Shown here: positions 1 to 12,698 of the stretch, piece after piece
How positions within the stretch are numbered: the stretch's first letter is position 1
How the letters are laid out: every line of letters starts with the position of its first letter
DNA from: Solenopsis invicta
Taxonomy: Eukaryota; Arthropoda; Insecta; Hymenoptera; Formicidae
DNA length: 64,000 nt
Direction of reading: 5' to 3'
NCBI RefSeq assembly: GCF_016802725.1
Contig: NC_052679.1
Coordinates: 4,092,001-4,156,000, forward strand
Position numbers and translations under genes: made by a program
Notes under the pieces: model-generated
What the model was told of the DNA's origin: nothing
Database searches by the model: none
Seen by the model: the letters and a program-made list of their open reading frames with translations, nothing else

Positions 1-1900
1 AGGGGCGTATAATACGACACCTGCTCGCGCTATTATACCGAGCCTCGCGAGCGGACGCACGAACGAGCGAGCGAGCGAGCGAGCGAGCGAACGAGAAAAT
101 TTTAGCTCCTACGGCAATTTTCGCAGTTGCGAGTCACACGTAAACGCGACACCTGCCCGCGCTATTACGGTTTTTCACGAATGAAAGGATTTCCGTTCGG
201 CCTCGATGTCGGGCCGCGGCGCGGTCTCGCGGAGCGATGTCGTTCGCGAGAAAATTACAGGTGTGACAAAACCCGAATGATTTAATTGGCACAAAAGCAA
301 TGTGTCACTTTCCTATGAAATTATTCGCGCTGTAAACGTAAATCCATTTATGCTGACATCCCCGACATCTCGACATCCTGACATCCCGTTGAACAAGTCG
401 TTGGCAAAAATTATTGCGAAATAAATATTCCAATAAATATTCCATCTGGCTCGCTTTTTCATAAATGAAAATAATTAAGAATAAATGCTCGAGGTCATTA
501 CGTTTGACAAGAAAATCATTAACTGTGTTTAACATTTTTATTGAATACACGTCGTATATTTTTGAATCGTCCCACTTTGATGCGCTCATTGTGTCCACGA
601 CAGAAGTGACATCCGTTTTAACATGCGACGAGATATTTGGCGAGACCTTTACATATAACGACAAGTCGAGGACACACGTTTCCGAGTACCTCTATTAATG
701 GAAATGCAATTTTCTTTTTTTGGTAACGCGGCAAATGTTAATACGCGAGTTCTTTCCGCCATCTGCGCGACCTGAATTTTGATTTAATTCAAACTAAGTT
801 TTGTAATATCAGGCAATTAGAGAGAAAAGCTTTTCCGCAACCTAAAATAGAGATTACGTATTATAGACAGCAGTTATGTTCGCGGCGCGATATATACGGT
901 TATATTATACATTTAAAAATAAATAGTACACTTTACATTTAATCCACTTCCGGCTTAAATTTATTACAAATTAAATATCATTAAATCGTTAAAAGTCATA
1001 TATTGAGATTGATATTGGCACATCTCTTTTAACGTGAAATAATAGAAATGTGGGGCACAAATAAGCGAATAATTTTGATTAGCCGTAATTGATTATCGGC
1101 TCGCGAGCGCCGTTATAATTGTAATCAATATATCGGAGAGGAATCGGAGTTTATTCGGGAAGGAAATCATTTATGACGCTTTAAGGGTAAGAAAGCGTGA
1201 CGCAAAGGTTCGCGACTTTCGTTCGTGAGGCTATGTCGGGAGTAGACAATGTTAGGGGAGGAATCAGACAGGGGTGGCTCAATGTTCGGCTGTTGGGGTG
1301 GCTCTTCAAACTGTCGCGTGGCACTTTATCCTCTATATCAATAACGTCATTATTTTACATTATGTCCCACTTGGAAACTATTTGAATACGGCAGGGAGGA
1401 AGTTATATACAATACATTCGGAAGAGTATGGGAAAAGTCGGGCGCTTTTTCATCGTACCGCAACATTCACGGCACTAAAAAGAACTCGGAAATGCATACA
1501 AATTACGCCTCTTCCTTCCTTTTAGAGTTGATTAAAATAACGATATAATTAAGCAAGAAAAAGTTAACTGTAAATTTTTGACTCTTGAATTCCTCGTAGA
1601 AGCGAGCACCGTATAGACGTCCTAAGGATAATATTTTACTTATTATTATTTTGCAAGTGATTTATCTGTGGGTAATTAAAAAAAATATATATCTCTTAAT
1701 GAACGATGGAAAACTGTTAAATTTACACTCTTCCTTGCACCACACATTTAACATTATTAAATATTCAATAAGCGAAAGCGCACCGTAACGAAACGATTAA
1801 TATTAACTAATTGCGTCAATATTTATCTCGCATTAAACGGATGCCGCTGACAATATTAGCTTCACGATTGCCCGCAGCCGCGTAAATGCGGCCCGTCGCT
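1..1900. other. Intergenic, mixed composition, no gene seen
   Basis: CpG-rich in the first 300 bases, then AT-rich. It contains the CGAG repeat at 61-95 and a 21-bp direct repeat (15-35 and 147-167). The short open frames have no recognisable similarity and overlap on both strands. Confidence 0.6.
61..95. repeat. CGAG tetranucleotide repeat
   Basis: About seven GAGC/CGAG units with one diverged unit at each end. Confidence 0.9.
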
Positions 1901-4900
1901 TCTTAATCCCTTCGTTGAAAATCGGCATTGGAGCCGAGCAATTAGCCGGCCGATTAAAACAAAATGCGGACAGACGTGTCTCCCGCTGGATTTCGTTGCC
2001 CTCGATTGACTCGGGAACGCGCGCGGGAACGAGGGAGAGAAGGTGGAATTGTAGCGCCGCTATTATCTCCTCGCCCTCCTGACGGGCAGCGGCACCCCGA
2101 CAGAGGCAGGGGGTGACAAAGTCGTCGGGGAGAATTGACTTGTTACCCAGCCCCTACTTCGACAGCTCCTACGGTGCACGGCGTTACGGTATGCATAACG
2201 ATGCGCGTGTCAACCGAAAAGCGGCGGCGCAGCGGGGTGTCGCGTGCGTGCCAACGTGCGTACGTGCGTGCGTGCGTACGTGCGCGTCAGATTCGAAACG
2301 CGGCTGCCGTCGCCTTTGGGCGTTTCCGCAGGGCGATCGTTAACGCCGCCGCCACCCGCATCCAGAAGTGTCGAATGCAAGACCCGATCTTTTCGAAACT
2401 GACATTCAGTCGCGGAACGTAAACTGCAAATAGAGAGGAAAGAGAAAGACAGAGAGGGAGAGAGAAGGAGAGAATGAGGGAGAAAGAGAGAGAGAGAGAG
2501 AGAAAAAGAGACAAAAAGAGAGAGAAAAAATTGTAGAATAATTACGCGATGTAGATGAATTAAACGACGATTGCGTTTGCACAAATTAACGTTGTTAAAT
2601 GGCAGGGAAGCTTCGTCGATCTGCACGGCGCGGCGCGAAACGCAAAAACGACATGCAATCGACGTGCAACCGTAAAAATGTAACTAATTTAATTGTCGTA
2701 TGCAATAATCGACGTTTTATTGTACTCGAATATAATAATGCCGAGAGGATAGTAATTCTCTTTCTCGCTTTCTCTCCCGCTCCACGGTGCAGGTGAAACA
2801 AAATAAAACGCATTCAAATCAAACGTGGATCGAATAAAGCCGGACAAAACAGGTCAAAATAAAATCAATTAAAATAAAGCGGGGATGAGAGCCGAAATGA
2901 AACAGAATTAGGTAGACTGGAATAGGATAGGGCGGCGCGAAATGAGGCTAAATTAAATGAAGTTAAATTAAATTATACGATATGGCGCGGAATAAAATGG
3001 AATATGATAAGGCAAAAGTAGAAAAGGACGGGAAGCGGAAGAGGGACGGGAGACGGGGGAAGGGGGTAAGGCTGGAGGACGGAAGGGTGTCAAATAGAAG
3101 GGAATCGACGATCGCGATGAATTTCGCGAGGCGACGGGGTGACGGAAAAATGTTCGCGATTCATTCGTTCTTTCGTTCGTTCGTTCGTTTCGAACGACAA
3201 CGCGCAGCGCGGCCCTTGGCACGCTTCTTTTCGCAAAATTACGTGGCGCGGATCGATCGCGTGCCGCCTCTACCCGCGTATAATGATGCGCATTGTGCTG
3301 ATCTCTTTTTCATGCGACACACGGGTTCGCGGTGACGCGACGGGTGCGGGGAAGAGGGTGGGAGAGGGTGGAGGAACGCGGACGCCGATGAACACGCGTG
3401 AATGTTTCACGAAGATACGGCCGATCGACGAAAGGGCGACGTAATTACGAGCGGGCCGCAATTTTGCGCGCTGCGGATATCCGCACTCGATAGATCGAAA
3501 TCGCGCGGGCAACACGGCAGGTCGGTCAGCGTGACTGTGGGGGCCGATCGATCGGATTCATCGCCGCTATGCGCTCGGCGGCCCCCAAGACGAGCTCTGT
3601 CTGCAACGTCGTTGCGAAAATATTCATGCCCGCCGGCCATTCATGTGTAATTGAATTCGAGCATATAAGCGCCGCTTTCGCTCTACCACCCCCTTTCACG
3701 CTCCCTCGCTCTCGCCGCCCCCTCCCCCCCCCCGCTCTCTTCTCTCTCCGCTCTCTCTCTCTCTCTTTCCTTCTTTCTATGCGGCAATTTATACCGCAAT
3801 TTCAGGCCGTCGCTGGAAACGTAGAGACGGAAAGACAGGGCATAACTTTAAGTGACAGCTACTTTGACATCGGGCAATCACTTTGCGATGATCCTCCTAT
3901 CATGAAATGATCGAATCGTTGGCGCGCGTAGTTTTAGAGAACACAATTCAGTCATTACCGTGTATTAATGATCAACTGATGAACTGGCCCGATATCATCC
4001 CCTTTATGTTTGAAATGCTTTTAGGAGAAGCGGTTTAATTAAACTCTCTCCCTGTCCGCGCGTCATTTTCTCCAGGTTTTTCAAGTACAACTGAGCAAAC
4101 GAATCCGTCAAATCAATATTCAATAACGACACACCAATAAACGCGTCTAATGGATGCTTGGTAAATATCGGGACGCATATTAATTTGGCTATCTAAATAT
4201 TAATCGTTGCGAGATCAAAGCGCGAGCAGTTTTACTTGAATTTTCTCGGGCCTATGTCACACGCCCGGGTCGTGTCTCTCCACGCGTGGCTCGCCCTCCT
4301 CTCGCGTTCCCCCTTCATTATTTATTTCGCTCTACGTTATTCAAAAAAACCGGGGGAAAATAATGGGGGTTTTATTCCAGTCGGGGCGCCATACGTCGCC
4401 GTTTAAGAAAACGGCCTGGGTCTCGGGCGGACGAGCGCTCGAGACCGCTCGCGCGCGAGAGAGTTACGCCTCGGCGGATGACGGCGCGCGGAATTATGCA
4501 GAAGGATTTGATGCCTGGATACTCGCCGCTCGTTCCGCCCGTAATCGACCTTTGCGTGCCTCGAGGGCGGCCTTTACACTCGCCCCGTTATTTTTAGTGT
4601 TTCTCCCCCGTGCCGGTACGTCGCGCAACGGCGAAACGGCATCGTGGATATGGGTCGAGAATTTTTCACCGGTACGGCGCACCGCGCGTCGCCTCTTCGC
4701 CCCGGCGCCTCGTTACGCGTTTAGGCGTAATTAAAAATGCCCGGAGATCCTCCGAGGTGTGCGCCCGCGCGTTTATCATTGTTCGCGTTGTTTTACGAGC
4801 CTCTAACTAGACGCCCCTCCCCCCTGCCCCCCCCGCGAGGAGGGGCTATTTCATCCTCTCCGCTACTCTTTACAATCCCGATAATTACTGCATGACGAGC

Positions 4901-5000
4901 ATTTCGATGAATTCGGGGAGGCTCCGGTCTCGAAATGGCATCGATCGAGCGAAAGGAGAAATGAGACTATAATCCTCGGGATAGCCTGTACAGAGATACA
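1901..5000. other. CpG-rich low-complexity intergenic block
   Basis: Dense CpG, with CGTG repeats (2,240-2,285), a GA-rich tract (2,431-2,528), a purine-skewed degenerate tract (2,795-3,100), GTTC repeats (3,164-3,195) and C/CT-rich runs (3,690-3,780). Open frames here are Arg/Ser/Pro-rich and occur on both strands at once, the usual effect of stop-poor CpG-rich DNA. No exon is supported. Confidence 0.6.
2431..2528. repeat. GA-rich purine tract
   Basis: About 100 bases almost wholly purine on the plus strand, built from GA, GAGG and AAAGAG units. On the minus strand it gives a Ser/Leu/Phe-rich chance frame. Confidence 0.9.
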
Positions 5001-6450
5001 GCTGTACCGTACTCATTTTTTATTGTTTTCGATGCGACAGAATATTTTGAAATTTATTTGCTGTCGTCAACAAAGGGAGATATCACAGGTACCGACGAAG
5101 GTATATTATTTGAATAACGCTTGTATTTACCGGGTCGGTATTTTCACAACTCTTTCTCTTTCTCGTCAATGTTTTTAATAAATGGTCAGTATTATTCGCT
5201 CGTACGTCTATTAAAAACCGACGTTTTATTATTTAACCGTTTATTCATATTAAAAAAAAAACCCCTTCGGATAAAGATGTCTTTTTCAATATTTTTTTTT
5301 ATTCCGGTCGTAGATTATCTTTAATCCTTTGAAGAAGAGTTTTAAATATAGAGAATATATAAATAACATTCTCTCTGTCTTTCTCTCTCCTTTCCCCTCC
5401 TCTGTCTCTATTACGACCACTATTCGCAAAGTCAGTAATATAAAAATATACATTCCTAAAATAGAGGTATAGCGTGGCGCATTGCCTGACGTAAAAATGG
5501 CGTAAATCTTTATTACAACGAATAAAATTAGCGTACGCGTACCTATTTATACGCGTGACACGCGAACCGCGTATTTCTAGGTAAAGAATAAAATCTACCT
5601 TCTACGTCAACCTGTCCTTATAATCCTGCGAGATATCGCCGGTCTATATTTTCCTCTTTCCGCTCGATGATTCATTTTCGTTGACATTTATTTCACTCGT
5701 ATAATTCGCGACACAATTAATTATTTTAATGAAGTTGCAAATTAGACAGATTTTACAAAAAAAAACTAAGAGAGAAAGAGAGAAAATTAAAACTGACGTG
5801 CAAGGTATCCAAGGATACCTCCCCTTTAGAAAGATAGCGGTAAAAATCTTGATCTTAATAAAAAAATTCGAAATTGCATTTTTCCGAGCCAAGATTGCAA
5901 AGACCGTAATTTACTGCGAATTTTTAACGTTTAACTTTAAATGTCTCTCCGTAGATGAACCTGAAATTAAAATTGTATTAAGGCGAAGTCTGCTGGAAAT
6001 CAAATTAAAGGTTTTATCAAGTTAAGCTTATTTCGAGGGGAATCCGAGAGAGTAATTCCGATCGCTAATAACTCAAAGAGAATTGATGTCGATATATTTA
6101 TTGGAAAGGGGTCATCGTTTTAAATGGAATAAAATATTCATGCCGCAGCACGCAGTGCCAGATATAACCATTCATCTCGGCTATCTTTCCTCTTCAAACG
6201 TGAGAGATCTAAGAATATTCGAGCGTCGTTTTCCGAAACGGGAAAACGGAAGAAGATGCTGACGATAAAAAGATCAAAAAGATTTTCATTCTCGCGCGTC
6301 TCGATGTCAGTCGAGAGTTAAAAAGAACGACTGCTAAAAATCGATATTATACGAATCGAGAGACGTCGCAATTGTTCGGCGAGCATCGGCGGCGACCTCG
6401 GTACTTACTTTTTTTTTCCTCTCTCTTTTTCTTTCCCACCTGATATGGAT
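5001..6450. other. AT-rich intergenic block, no gene seen
   Basis: AT-rich with short A and T runs. No exon, repeat family or regulatory site that I can support. Confidence 0.6.
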
Positions 6451-8950
6451 TTTAGGTAACTCGTTGATGTGAAATGAGAGCGGCGCGTGGTCGACCACCG
6501 CTCATGCGACACAAAAACGTATGTTCTGTTAATAATAGCATTATATTTGAAATAGTAATGTTTACAACATACAATTGCAATTTGTTACTACAGTTCCAAG
6601 TGTTCGATAATGTCTCTCGCAAAGACGTCACGTCACGCACCATCATCTGGTTCCATCCACGAAAATTCTTATTTCACGCTTTTCTCTCTCACACATGCAT
6701 ACACGTATTCTCTTACTCTCTCTCTCTCTCTTTCATACTTTTTCTCCTTCTCTCTTACCAACTTCTCACCATGGCTATGTTTGGGGTAGCTCGCGAGTCT
6801 CGGGAAATCGGGGGTGGAAGCGGCAAATCTAATCGCAGACTATCGGCGTCGAAAAATAAGCCGGCGTGTAATGTACAGTAACGGATGCATGTACCCGGAG
6901 GAGTTGGGAGGGGAGGGGGATGTAGTGCAGAGTAACGGAGGCGACAGGCGGACCGGAAATCAATCAATCTCAACGTGTATATTGTCGCATATATTGGTGT
7001 GTCTGTAACGCTCGAGAGCGCAATCCGGTTCCATCCGGGTTACGCCGGATCTCGAGTCACGTGTCGCGACGGCAAAGCGCAACTCCCGCTTACCGTCGTC
7101 CCGCCACCTTCCTCGCATTCACTCACGCTCTCGCACCCTCGGTTCTTCCCCCTTTCACTCCGCAGCGCAGTCACGGTAATCGTAGGACTAATTGCTCACG
7201 CAATTAATAATTGTTTCTCTCCCTCTCACACTTTCTCATTCTCTCTCTCTCTCTTTCTCTCTGCCTTTCTCTCGCTCGCTTTCTCTCGTGATCAGCTGCT
7301 GACGCTATATCGAGTTCTATGTAATCATAATCGTGTACCTATGGACTATGGCACTTGGTGCAGCTAGAGTTGAGATTTACGGGTTGGATACGGCTTAAAC
7401 GGTGTGTCGTTTAGGTACTTATCGTTTAGAGCGTTATCGATGCTGTCGTTATAGTATAGTGGTATGCGAGACACATGGTAATTCGTGCGTTTTTTTTTTC
7501 TTCCCGTTTATTACGGTGTACACGGGCGGCGGTCGTGGTGCACCCCGGTCCGCGATCACGCGAACCGCCTCGTTGAAGACCCGGCCCGGAGCCGCGTTTC
7601 TAAGGGCTTCCGCCGGCCGCCGTCGGGAATGGGCGGTCGTCTGGCTGTTTGCCAGAACCTTTTCCCCGCCCCTCTTTGCGAGCGTACGCGTCATTAGGCG
7701 CTCTCAAATGAGCCAATTTAGCGACACCGCCGTGCCGCGCGTCGGATCCGCGCGACCCGCTCGACCCGCTCGAAAGTGATTTATGACGAAAGGGTCAAGG
7801 TTTTTCCGCGCACCTTAAACACCCTTTGTGACCGACTTTACGACTTTTCCGCGTCCCCCCTTCCCCCTTCCTCCGCCCGCGCAGCTTTTAACTGTAACGC
7901 GAGCGGAGATAGGTAATTCTATTAGCCGAGCGTAAAACGACGTTGATGCATTCGGCTTTTATGTCGCGAGCCATGGTTAATTAACTCCGGTTTAATGGTT
8001 CGCGTTGCGCCGAGGATCGTTATTCCACCAACTTTTATTTTCGTGAAAAATTGTTGCGTGAAGTAGGCGAAGGTAGGGACCGATAGTGATTAATCGTTGT
8101 TTTTAAATAAACTCGACAAACGTGATACATATATATATGCGGCAATCGGACCAATGTACAAATAATCATTTTTGTTATCGACTATAACGTCTCTTCCGTG
8201 AAGCACGTCGAAATCACGTGGAAAAGGAAACGAGGCGTGGAAAAAAAATGAAAGAAATTGACAAAAATAGAATATAAAAAAAAAAGAAGAAACATTGAAC
8301 ATGGCGAATTATTTCCTCCACGCTCGAGATTATTAAGGCAGCGCGCGCGACAAAATCGATCGTCTGTTTCCGCTCTAAATACACTATTTCCTAGATACTC
8401 TCTCAAAGTGTACGATTTAGGTGTTGCGCGAGAGATTCGGTATACTGCACGAGAAAATATTGACACCCCCGACGCGCGAGGCGCGCTCAGGGCCGTCAGC
8501 CGCGTTCGCGTCAGTCCCATCGTCGTCCCTTTAAAGCGCCTGGTTCTCCAAAGGGACGCGAAAGCGCACAGCACTTTGTGCAACGAACGGAAGCGGCTGC
8601 GTTGGGCCGGGAGTGAAACATTAATCGCGTTACTTCTTACCCTAGACTTACACGTACGTATTGTACTGTATATATACCTCGACAGTCCTTCTGTCGCGTG
8701 AGCGATCAGCGCGGGCGATTCTCTCGTATCGATTCGCTTTTGGTGCAACTCGAGTTCGGTGTTCGCGCGAGGAGACACTTCAAATATAGGCCCTCTGTCC
8801 AAATCGACTCGTGCAAAAATATCCTCCTTGCTCCGAAAGGGTTCGGTAGTCCGATGAGAAAAGGGTATTTTTGTTTGTTTTGTTTTTCTCGCAGCACGTC
8901 CGAAATCGTGGTCGATGGAACTATCATGCCGATTCTCTCAACCTCCTTAT
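6451..8950. other. CpG-rich low-complexity intergenic block
   Basis: CT-rich runs occur at 6,710-6,760 and 7,210-7,290. The longest frame (minus, 8,802-8,182, 206 codons) is Arg/Ser-rich, overlaps a plus-strand frame of similar size and resembles no family I know, so I do not call it a gene. Confidence 0.55.
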
Positions 8951-9076
8951 GAAAAAGCGCAGAATAAATAGTATTAAATATTATAGTATTAAATTGAAAC
9001 TAATATATTCTCTCCAACAATCATTGTTTTATATGTAAACAAGAATATAATTTCATATGTATGAAACGAGAGTATA

Positions 9077-9122
9077 ATTTTATATATAAACAAGAAGTTA
9101 TATTCTTGTTTATATATAAAAT
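9077..9122. repeat. Perfect 20-bp-arm palindrome
   Basis: Perfect 20-bp arms at 9,077-9,096 and 9,103-9,122 (ATTTTATATATAAACAAGAA and its inverse) surround a 6-nt loop. Partial copies of the AACAAGAATATAA part occur just upstream near 9,040. Confidence 0.85.
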
Positions 9123-9500
9123 AACGATAATCTTGCTTAATATAATTTAATCTTTAAAAAATTTGATAAGCTTAAATTTCATTAAAATGTATATTTTTAC
9201 TTTAATATTGTAATAGCCCTCTAAAGAGATAATATTATTGTTTTGTTAACAATAATACATTAGAAAATTCTCATTCCTGGCTTGAAGATGTTATTTTCTA
9301 TCCAATACTTTTTCCTCGCTATTCGTGAAAATTATTATTGAATAATAAAAACATTTTTCTTGACGAAACAATAACTATTTATTCCTGATTTCACTAAATT
9401 TTTTTCTGTGTATGCAATCTTGTTTCAATATTTAACATTTTGAAAGCAACGACATTTTCAAAACAAGAATATCCTTCTTTTTCGGGGAGTGTAAAAAATT

Positions 9501-9586
9501 GATTAGCTGTATCGATAAACTGACGATATTTCATCAGTAACTGATGAAAACTGATGCAATATTATTAGTAAGTGATACAGCTAATC
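9501..9586. repeat. Inverted repeat, possible small foldback element
   Basis: GATTAGCTGTATC (9,501-9,513) is exactly inverted at 9,574-9,586. A second palindrome, CATCAGTAACTGATG, sits between. The arms extend imperfectly outward into AAAAAATT and AGTTTTCC. No clear target duplication. Confidence 0.6.
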
Positions 9587-11540
9587 AGTTTTCCCTCGTA
9601 ATACTTTTTCTTAAAGGCCCGCTATTAATTTTCATTTGCCTTTCGCTTCGAATCGACCGATCATCTTAATTGTAAACTACGATCGGGGACAATGTAAATG
9701 ATGGAATCACTTCATACTATAGGAATCGGAACAAGGCTGAAACTTTTTGCCCGCACCGATTTATTTATGTACGCGGGAGACTCGCGTGTTGCAATCAATT
9801 CCCGGCGCTATCCGAAGAGTCCGCGGCGCTTCGTCTCGTCCCAAACCGGAAACGCTTTGCGCTTTAGCACTCCGAGTTTCCCTCCTGCTAGAAAAGCAGC
9901 TTAGGATCGATCGCAGCCCGGCAGTCTTGTTTAATTAACAGTTTAGATCGTATCTACGGCATGATCGATAAAAACGTGCTATTCCAGAAGCGTGCAAAGA
10001 TGCTCTACAAACACCGGTATATATTGCAAAGGCATGGGAAAAAAAGTAGCCTAAGTCTACAGGATTCTCTTACAGAATATATTAAAAGTCTGTTTCTCTT
10101 TTTCCGATATCAGGTATCGCAATTTTCCCCGCTTGTGAAATCTTAATTTTAATAATTAATTAATTTAATTTGGCGGTCGCAGTAAAACTGTAAGGAGTCT
10201 TCTACACTTTCCCCGCTTGCAGCCATTAATTTTATATATATGTATACATGTACATACTTTGGCCAATTTCTTTATACAAAATTCCTCTATTTAGAAAGAG
10301 CATTTTGGAAGATAATTACGTTTTCATCACTCACACAGGGAATTAAGAATCACCCGGCGAGCGCCACGTTAGTAGATCGTAGTTTAATAATTGACCAACG
10401 TTCCAAGTGGCCATGAGGGCCGCGTGCAGCCCTGATGAAGTTATTCCGAGTCTCGAGCTGTCCCGGTTTATAGTCACATAGTAGACACATAATACGGGTG
10501 AATAAAGAAAACTTTGTTAACCGCGCTTGACCGACTGACCAACTAACTCTCGTTAACAATTCGTCTCTAGAGCGAGAATTATAATACCCCAGCAGAGGGT
10601 TACGACGTTTCTACTCGCGATGAAGACAGCGAAGCTGAAAACGATGACCGGCGATTTAAGTTAAACGTTAAATACGTTGATCGTGTCTAACTGGAGCTTT
10701 CTAGTCGCGATTTCCCGGAACGCAACTCGTACGGTAGGGCGGAAATCACCCTGGAAATTACCTCGCGTTTGCAAACTAACGATAAATGAAGACATTTTCT
10801 ATAAGACTAAATCCATTTCGAGTCGGCGGAAAGTTCCACGTAGACGAAAGGTGACTCGATAGATTTCAGGAGGTATATCCCTCTGTACAACGCACGCGAA
10901 GCAACACCGGGCACGCAATTAATCACAAAGAGCATTATTAATTGACGCGGGTACGAACGGTCAATCCAGGGTAACTGACTCCGATTAGCGATTTTAGCTG
11001 CCTCATTCCAGATCATGGGCCTGTATTGTAATGGGAGGGAATGAAAAATACTTGGACGGTCGATTAATCAACGTTGGCGCAAGCGGCGCTCGTAATCGCG
11101 CGTTCGTACCTCATCGCCGGTTCGCCAAGTTTGGCGCGCTCGGAGTCTTTAACGGAAACAAAGGGGGATTAACGTGCACGCGGATTACATCGAACACGGA
11201 TTTTGCGGCTGAAATTCGCGCTGGATATTACGCCGGATTATGGCTTCATCTTAACCCCTCTGACGCGCCGCCCGCGAAGTCAAAGTTCCGGCTAATATAA
11301 TTTTCATCGGTGGAAGGAAGCTTTCGCGCGATGCCGGGATAACGCGGACTGGGGCGGGACGGGGGGGAAGGGGGGCTCAACGAGCCCAAAGTCCCCCGTA
11401 TTGTCCGCGACGTTAGCGTTGAACCGTATCTGAAACGCGATATAGCGAAAAGTCCCGAATAGCTTAATACCTCGGGAGCGGAAGGCGAGAGCTCGACGAG
11501 CCGTTCCGTGACCCGCGAATAAAAAGGAGGAAATGTTACA

Positions 11541-11566
11541 CAGGGTGTCCCAGATTTTCGCGCCCG
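11541..11566 (+). mobile_element. Lone transposon terminus-like sequence
   Basis: ACAGGGTGTCCCAGATTTTC resembles a Tc1/mariner-type inverted-repeat end. I find no matching inverse end at a sensible distance and no transposase frame, so this is at most a fragment. Confidence 0.35.
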
Positions 11567-11891
11567 CCTGCCTTTAGACCGGCAGATTTTTAGGCAAACT
11601 TTTGGAGCCAATATTTTTCTTCCGGCAAAATCCAATTGACGCATTTGCTCACAAGGTATTGAACTGGATTTTTACATTTTTAAAAATTCTGATGAACAAA
11701 ACGGTGAATATTTATAATTTCGCGTTCAATAAAAAAAAAAGAAAGAAAAGGGAAGAAAATTACGATGCACCGGGGTTATCTCCGACGTGCTGAAAATCCA
11801 TCGGAGGGTTAAACGAATTGGCACTGCGCTGAGCTCGATTAAATTATCGTTGAATTTATATTCGTTCCATCGCGGAGCCCTCGCTCGCTCG

Positions 11892-12009
11892 CTTACGACG
11901 TAATAAATGCGAAAGTGGTGACAATAGTCCTTCTCCCCCCCCCCCTCACTTTATCTTCGTTCTTACAATGTAATAAGCGTGAAAGTGGTGATAACAGTTT
12001 CTGTCCTCC
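11892..12009. repeat. Diverged tandem duplication, period about 70 bp
   Basis: Two copies share CTTAC, GTAATAA, GAAAGTGGTGA and a C/T-rich tail; GAAAGTGGTGA begins at 11,911 and again at 11,981. A C run of about 12 separates them. Confidence 0.7.
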
Positions 12010-12210
12010 TTCCTTTTTCGTCCGAGCCTCACGAAGAAACGAATAAAGGCCTCGTAAGCCTTAACCGGAAGCATAGAACACAGACACGGTCCCGTAAAAT
12101 ATCGAGAAACCTGATACGTTATCGATCTCGATCTATCTATTACTCAATTATCCCATTATTATCGTGTCCGCTGTAAATTATTAGTTTCTTCAACATTGTA
12201 ATTTATGATC

Positions 12211-12224
12211 CTTTCACGTGAAAG
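12211..12224. promoter_or_regulatory. Palindrome centred on an E-box-like CACGTG
   Basis: CTTTCACGTGAAAG is a perfect 14-bp palindrome with a CACGTG core, the kind of site bound by bHLH factors. No gene is close, so function is unknown. Confidence 0.25.
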
Positions 12225-12656
12225 TATTATACATGTAAAAGGGTACACCTCCGGTCAAGGGTTGAAGGGTTTATCTTGAAAGATTATCCTTCAGGGGTGG
12301 CAGGAAGGCACGCTGTACTGCCCGCTCGATTTAACCCTCATAAAAATTACCCCTTTCCCCCCCCCCTTTCTCCCCCGCGACACGCATGCATAATATTTAC
12401 AGATTTGAGTATTGTACACTTTGCGGGAAAGGCGAAAGCAGTGGAGTTTCAACGAGTCCAATTTTCCGCGATGCGGAAGAGAGAATGGATTATTTTACGC
12501 CAATCATTTCATCGCACATATAAATACATAACTTTTACGTTTTACAGCCTGCTTCTATTCTCGGAAATTTAAATAATTTGAAATAAATCTCGTAAAAATT
12601 TATTTCGAAATTCTTCGCGAGCTTATCGAAATTAAATCGGTTTCAATTCGCGAGGC

Positions 12657-12698
12657 GTTTGTATTTTTCACGACCCGTGATTCATGAAAAATACAAAC
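12657..12698. repeat. Hairpin with 14-bp perfect arms
   Basis: GTTTGTATTTTTCA and TGAAAAATACAAAC flank a 14-nt loop. No flanking duplication is visible. Confidence 0.75.

Larger units (their letters stand above)
8951..9650. other. AT-rich block with two hairpins
   Basis: AT-rich, containing the 20-bp-arm palindrome at 9,077-9,122 and the inverted-repeat unit at 9,501-9,586. No exon seen. Confidence 0.65.

Noticed and set aside
8182..8802. A 206-codon minus-strand open frame
   Set aside because: It is Arg/Ser-rich, overlaps another long frame on the plus strand, and shows no domain or splice context.
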